Both the position numbers and the translations under genes were made by a program. A stretch of DNA of 64,000 nucleotides from Pseudomonas sp. B21-023 (lineage in GTDB: Bacteria; Pseudomonadota; Gammaproteobacteria; Pseudomonadales; Pseudomonadaceae): assembly GCF_024749165.1 (NCBI RefSeq), contig NZ_CP087190.1, positions 3,755,501 through 3,819,500 on the forward strand, given 5' to 3'. Under the pieces are notes generated by a model. It was not told the origin of the DNA. It did not search any database and saw only the letters and a list, made by a program, of their open reading frames with translations. Numbering within the stretch: position 1 is the stretch's first letter; each line of letters starts with the position of its first letter. Of this stretch, positions 62,026 through 64,000 are shown in pieces.

Positions 62026-63102
62026 ATGAAAAGCACCTCGAATCCCTCGCGCTTCGACGCTTTTTTCTGTGCGGTTTCCACGTCGCTGCTCCTGGCAACC
62101 CCGGTGGAAACCTTCGCGTTCGAACTGCAGGAGGGCGAGCCCTTCGCCCCCTTCCTGGCGCAACCCGAGGTGCCGCGACTATCGCTCGATCCAGTCAGCG
62201 CCAGCGGCCTGAGCCAGGGCATGCTCAGCGCCTTTTCCGAGCGCATGGGTGAGCGCCACGGCCAGCCCGACAGCGATCATATTGCCAGCCAGTGGGCGCA
62301 GTTCTTCCCCGGCGCGCCGCGCCCGGGCGCCCAGCCACCGGCGCAGGTGGAGGCCCCGAGCCAGCAGATGATGATCGGCCCGGACCTGTTCGTGCGTGAA
62401 ACCAGCGCCGGCAACGTGCACCGCGCCGGCATCTTCGTCGGCCACAACAACCTGCAGAGCAGCTTCAATGGCATGCGCCCGCTGCTCGGCGACAAGCAGC
62501 GCGACGCGGTCAACCTCAGCGGCGAGAGCCTGGGCGTGTACTGGAGCATGACCCACGAACAGGGCTGGCACGTGGACGCCGTGGCCATGGGCACGCGCAT
62601 CGACGTCAACGGCCGTTCCCAGGCCGGCCAGCGCCTTGACGACAGTGGCCACGCGATGACCTTCTCGGTGGAGGGCGGCTACCCCATTGGCCTGGGCGCC
62701 GGCTGGGTGATCGAGCCCCAGGCACAGTTGATCAACCAGCAGTTCTTCCCCGGCAGCCAGGTGCAGGAAGAGACCCTGCAGGCCTTTGACAGCCAACCCA
62801 GCTGGAGCGGCCGGGTCGGCGCCAAGCTGTCGGCGCGCTACGAGGTGCGTGGCATGCCCATCGAACCCTATGTGCGCACCAACGTCTGGTACGACTTCAG
62901 CAACGCCGACCCGGTGAAGCTGGACCAGGTGGACAAGATCTCCAGCTCGCGCAGCGCCGCCACGGTGGAACTGGGGTTGGGCCTGGTGGCCCGGGTGACG
63001 CCGAACGTGGCGCTGTTCGTCAGCGCCGATTACAGCTCCGATGTGGATGACAATGACCTCAATGGGCTGATCGGCAGCCTGGGGGTCCGGATGCGCTGGT
63101 AA
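62026..63102 (+). CDS. Autotransporter-type outer-membrane beta-barrel protein without passenger
   Basis: A 358-residue protein: signal peptide (residues ~1-31, ending TFA-FE), a ~80-residue linker rich in Pro/Gln, then an autotransporter barrel (~115-358) with DLFVRETSAGNVHRAGIFVG, GWVIEPQAQLINQQF and SWSGRVGAKLSARYE, ending in a C-terminal Trp as expected for outer-membrane assembly. There is no passenger of normal size, so it is either a truncated autotransporter or a stand-alone barrel. AGGAG precedes the ATG. It lies inside an otherwise conserved glg/tre locus and looks like an insertion. Confidence 0.82.
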   Translation: MKSTSNPSRFDAFFCAVSTSLLLATPVETFAFELQEGEPFAPFLAQPEVPRLSLDPVSASGLSQGMLSAFSERMGERHGQPDSDHIASQWAQFFPGAPRPGAQPPAQVEAPSQQMMIGPDLFVRETSAGNVHRAGIFVGHNNLQSSFNGMRPLLGDKQRDAVNLSGESLGVYWSMTHEQGWHVDAVAMGTRIDVNGRSQAGQRLDDSGHAMTFSVEGGYPIGLGAGWVIEPQAQLINQQFFPGSQVQEETLQAFDSQPSWSGRVGAKLSARYEVRGMPIEPYVRTNVWYDFSNADPVKLDQVDKISSSRSAATVELGLGLVARVTPNVALFVSADYSSDVDDNDLNGLIGSLGVRMRW

Positions 63103-63110
63103 GCAGGCTC

Positions 63111-63182
63111 GGCCTCATCGCCGGCAAGCCAGCTCCCACAGGGATAGCACTCTGTGGGAGCCGGCTTGCCGGCGATGAGGCC
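63111..63182. repeat. Inverted pair of REP units
   Basis: Two REP units (GCCGGCAAGCCAGCTCCCACAG and its mirror) with a short loop, forming a near-perfect 30-bp stem between the convergent barrel gene and glgB; a likely bidirectional terminator. Confidence 0.85.
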
Positions 63183-63197
63183 AGGACAGCCGACACA

Positions 63198-64000
63198 TCA
63201 GGCCGGCTTCATCACCAATACCCCCAGCGGCGGCAGGTTCAGCGCCAGCGACAATGGCTGGCCATGGCTGGCGACCTCATCGGCCACCACCGCCCCGAGA
63301 TTGCCCACGTTTGACCCGGCATACAGCTCGGCGTCGCTGTTGAGCAGTTCCACCCAGTGCTCGCCAAACGGCACGCCAATGCGGTAGCCCTCCCGCGGCA
63401 CCGGGGTGAAGTTGGCCACCACCAGCAGCGGCTCGCCCTGGCTGCTCCAGCGCAACCAGGCATACACGCTGTTGTGCGCATCGTCGCCGATCAGCCACTG
63501 GAAACCCTGGGGCTGGCAGTCCTGCTCGTGCAGCGCGGGCAGTTCGCGGTACAGGCGGTTGAGGTCGGCGACCAGCTTCTGCACGCCCTGGTGCTCGGAG
63601 TACTGCAGCAGGTACCAGTCCAGCTGCTGGTCGTGGTTCCACTCGCGCCACTGGCCGAACTCACACCCCATGAACAGCAGCTTCTTGCCCGGATGGGTCC
63701 ACATGAACGCCAGGTAGGCGCGCAGGTTGGCGAACTTCTGCCAGCGATCGCCGGGCATCTTGTCGATAAGCGAATGCTTGCCGTGCACCACTTCGTCGTG
63801 GGAAATGGGCAGGATGAAATGCTCGGAATAGGCGTAGATCAGCCCGAAGCTCATCTCATTGTGATGATAAGTGCGGTGGATCGGGTCGTTCTGGATGTAG
63901 TGCAAGGTGTCGTGCATCCAGCCCATGTTCCACTTGTAGGCGAAGCCCAGGCCGCCCTGCTGCACCGGCTGGCTGACGCCGGGCCAGGCGGTGGATTCCT
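63198..64000 (-). CDS. glgB: 1,4-alpha-glucan branching enzyme, C-terminal part
   Basis: Introduces alpha-1,6 branches into glycogen. Only the last ~266 residues are in the window; the gene continues beyond base 64000. The visible part has the end of the TIM barrel (LGFAYKWNMGWMHDTL, FILPISHDEVVHGKHSL with the conserved HDE) and the C-terminal all-beta domain (YAWLRWSSQGEPLLVVANFTPV, LNLPPLGVLVM). In related pseudomonads glgB follows treS in an operon running toward this point, which is consistent with its strand here. Confidence 0.95.
   Translation of the reverse strand, partial: ESTAWPGVSQPVQQGGLGFAYKWNMGWMHDTLHYIQNDPIHRTYHHNEMSFGLIYAYSEHFILPISHDEVVHGKHSLIDKMPGDRWQKFANLRAYLAFMWTHPGKKLLFMGCEFGQWREWNHDQQLDWYLLQYSEHQGVQKLVADLNRLYRELPALHEQDCQPQGFQWLIGDDAHNSVYAWLRWSSQGEPLLVVANFTPVPREGYRIGVPFGEHWVELLNSDAELYAGSNVGNLGAVVADEVASHGQPLSLALNLPPLGVLVMKPA

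Overview
The window looks like a stretch of Pseudomonas chromosome, most probably from the P. putida group. It is GC-rich, uses G/C at most third codon positions, and carries many 30-35 bp REP-type palindromes built around 'GCGGGGCAAGCCCGCTCCCAC', which are typical of that group. The right-hand order zwf-gnd ... glgA-treZ-malQ-treY-DUF2934-glgX ... glgB is the pseudomonad trehalose/glycogen locus. The species is an inference; no rRNA or tRNA gene was seen.

Left part (1-13.8 kb): mixed accessory metabolism and regulation. It holds a cut-off lipoprotein, a PAS-GGDEF diguanylate cyclase, a Tat-exported class A beta-lactamase with CTX-M-like motifs, a tautomerase, a secreted alpha/beta hydrolase, a LuxR-type regulator, a polyamine-type periplasmic binding protein, a short orphan VgrG, an HD phosphohydrolase, a divergent Lrp regulator/diaminopropionate ammonia-lyase pair with the remnant of an M20 hydrolase between them, an HD-GNAT fusion protein and glutaminase.

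14-21.4 kb: a complete IS3-family element (programmed -1 frameshift, matching terminal repeats, 3-bp target duplication) sits just beyond the terminator of a two-partner secretion operon (tpsB-tpsA).

21.8-33.4 kb: a GNAT enzyme, a ProP-like transporter, and an isoquinoline-1-oxidoreductase-type molybdoenzyme module (iorA-iorB-cytochrome c-XdhC). These are followed by small exported proteins, lipocalin Blc (a MITE-like element is inserted exactly at its stop codon), a NIPSNAP protein and a DUF2231/sorbosone dehydrogenase pair.

33.4-38.6 kb: the most unusual locus. A compact minus-strand gene set has a good Shine-Dalgarno before nearly every gene and ends at a hairpin terminator. It encodes two DUF2589 proteins, two small unknown proteins, a 57-residue holin-like membrane peptide, a small exported protein, a GH19 endolysin with a peptidoglycan-binding domain, and a secreted EndoU-type RNase. 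An AraC regulator lies immediately upstream. It reads like a lysis-and-nuclease-release cassette without a phage; that function is an inference.

38.8-44.5 kb: glpT with GlpR-like operators, a higBA toxin-antitoxin pair whose toxin has lost its C-terminal catalytic residues to a nonsense codon, and an A/T-richer accessory patch with a DUF6575-like protein and an orphan HsdR-N-type nuclease.

44.5-64 kb: sugar metabolism. It has a GH15 glucoamylase/trehalase-like enzyme, zwf-gnd, the tightly overlapping glgA-treZ-malQ-treY-DUF2934 run, glgX, an endonuclease/exonuclease/phosphatase protein, an autotransporter-type barrel without passenger, and the 3' end of glgB. GlgA and GlgB build alpha-glucan, GlgX debranches it, TreY/TreZ turn linear glucan into trehalose, and MalQ recycles short maltodextrins. 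A GAACTT-type candidate envelope-stress promoter lies about 200 nt before glgA.
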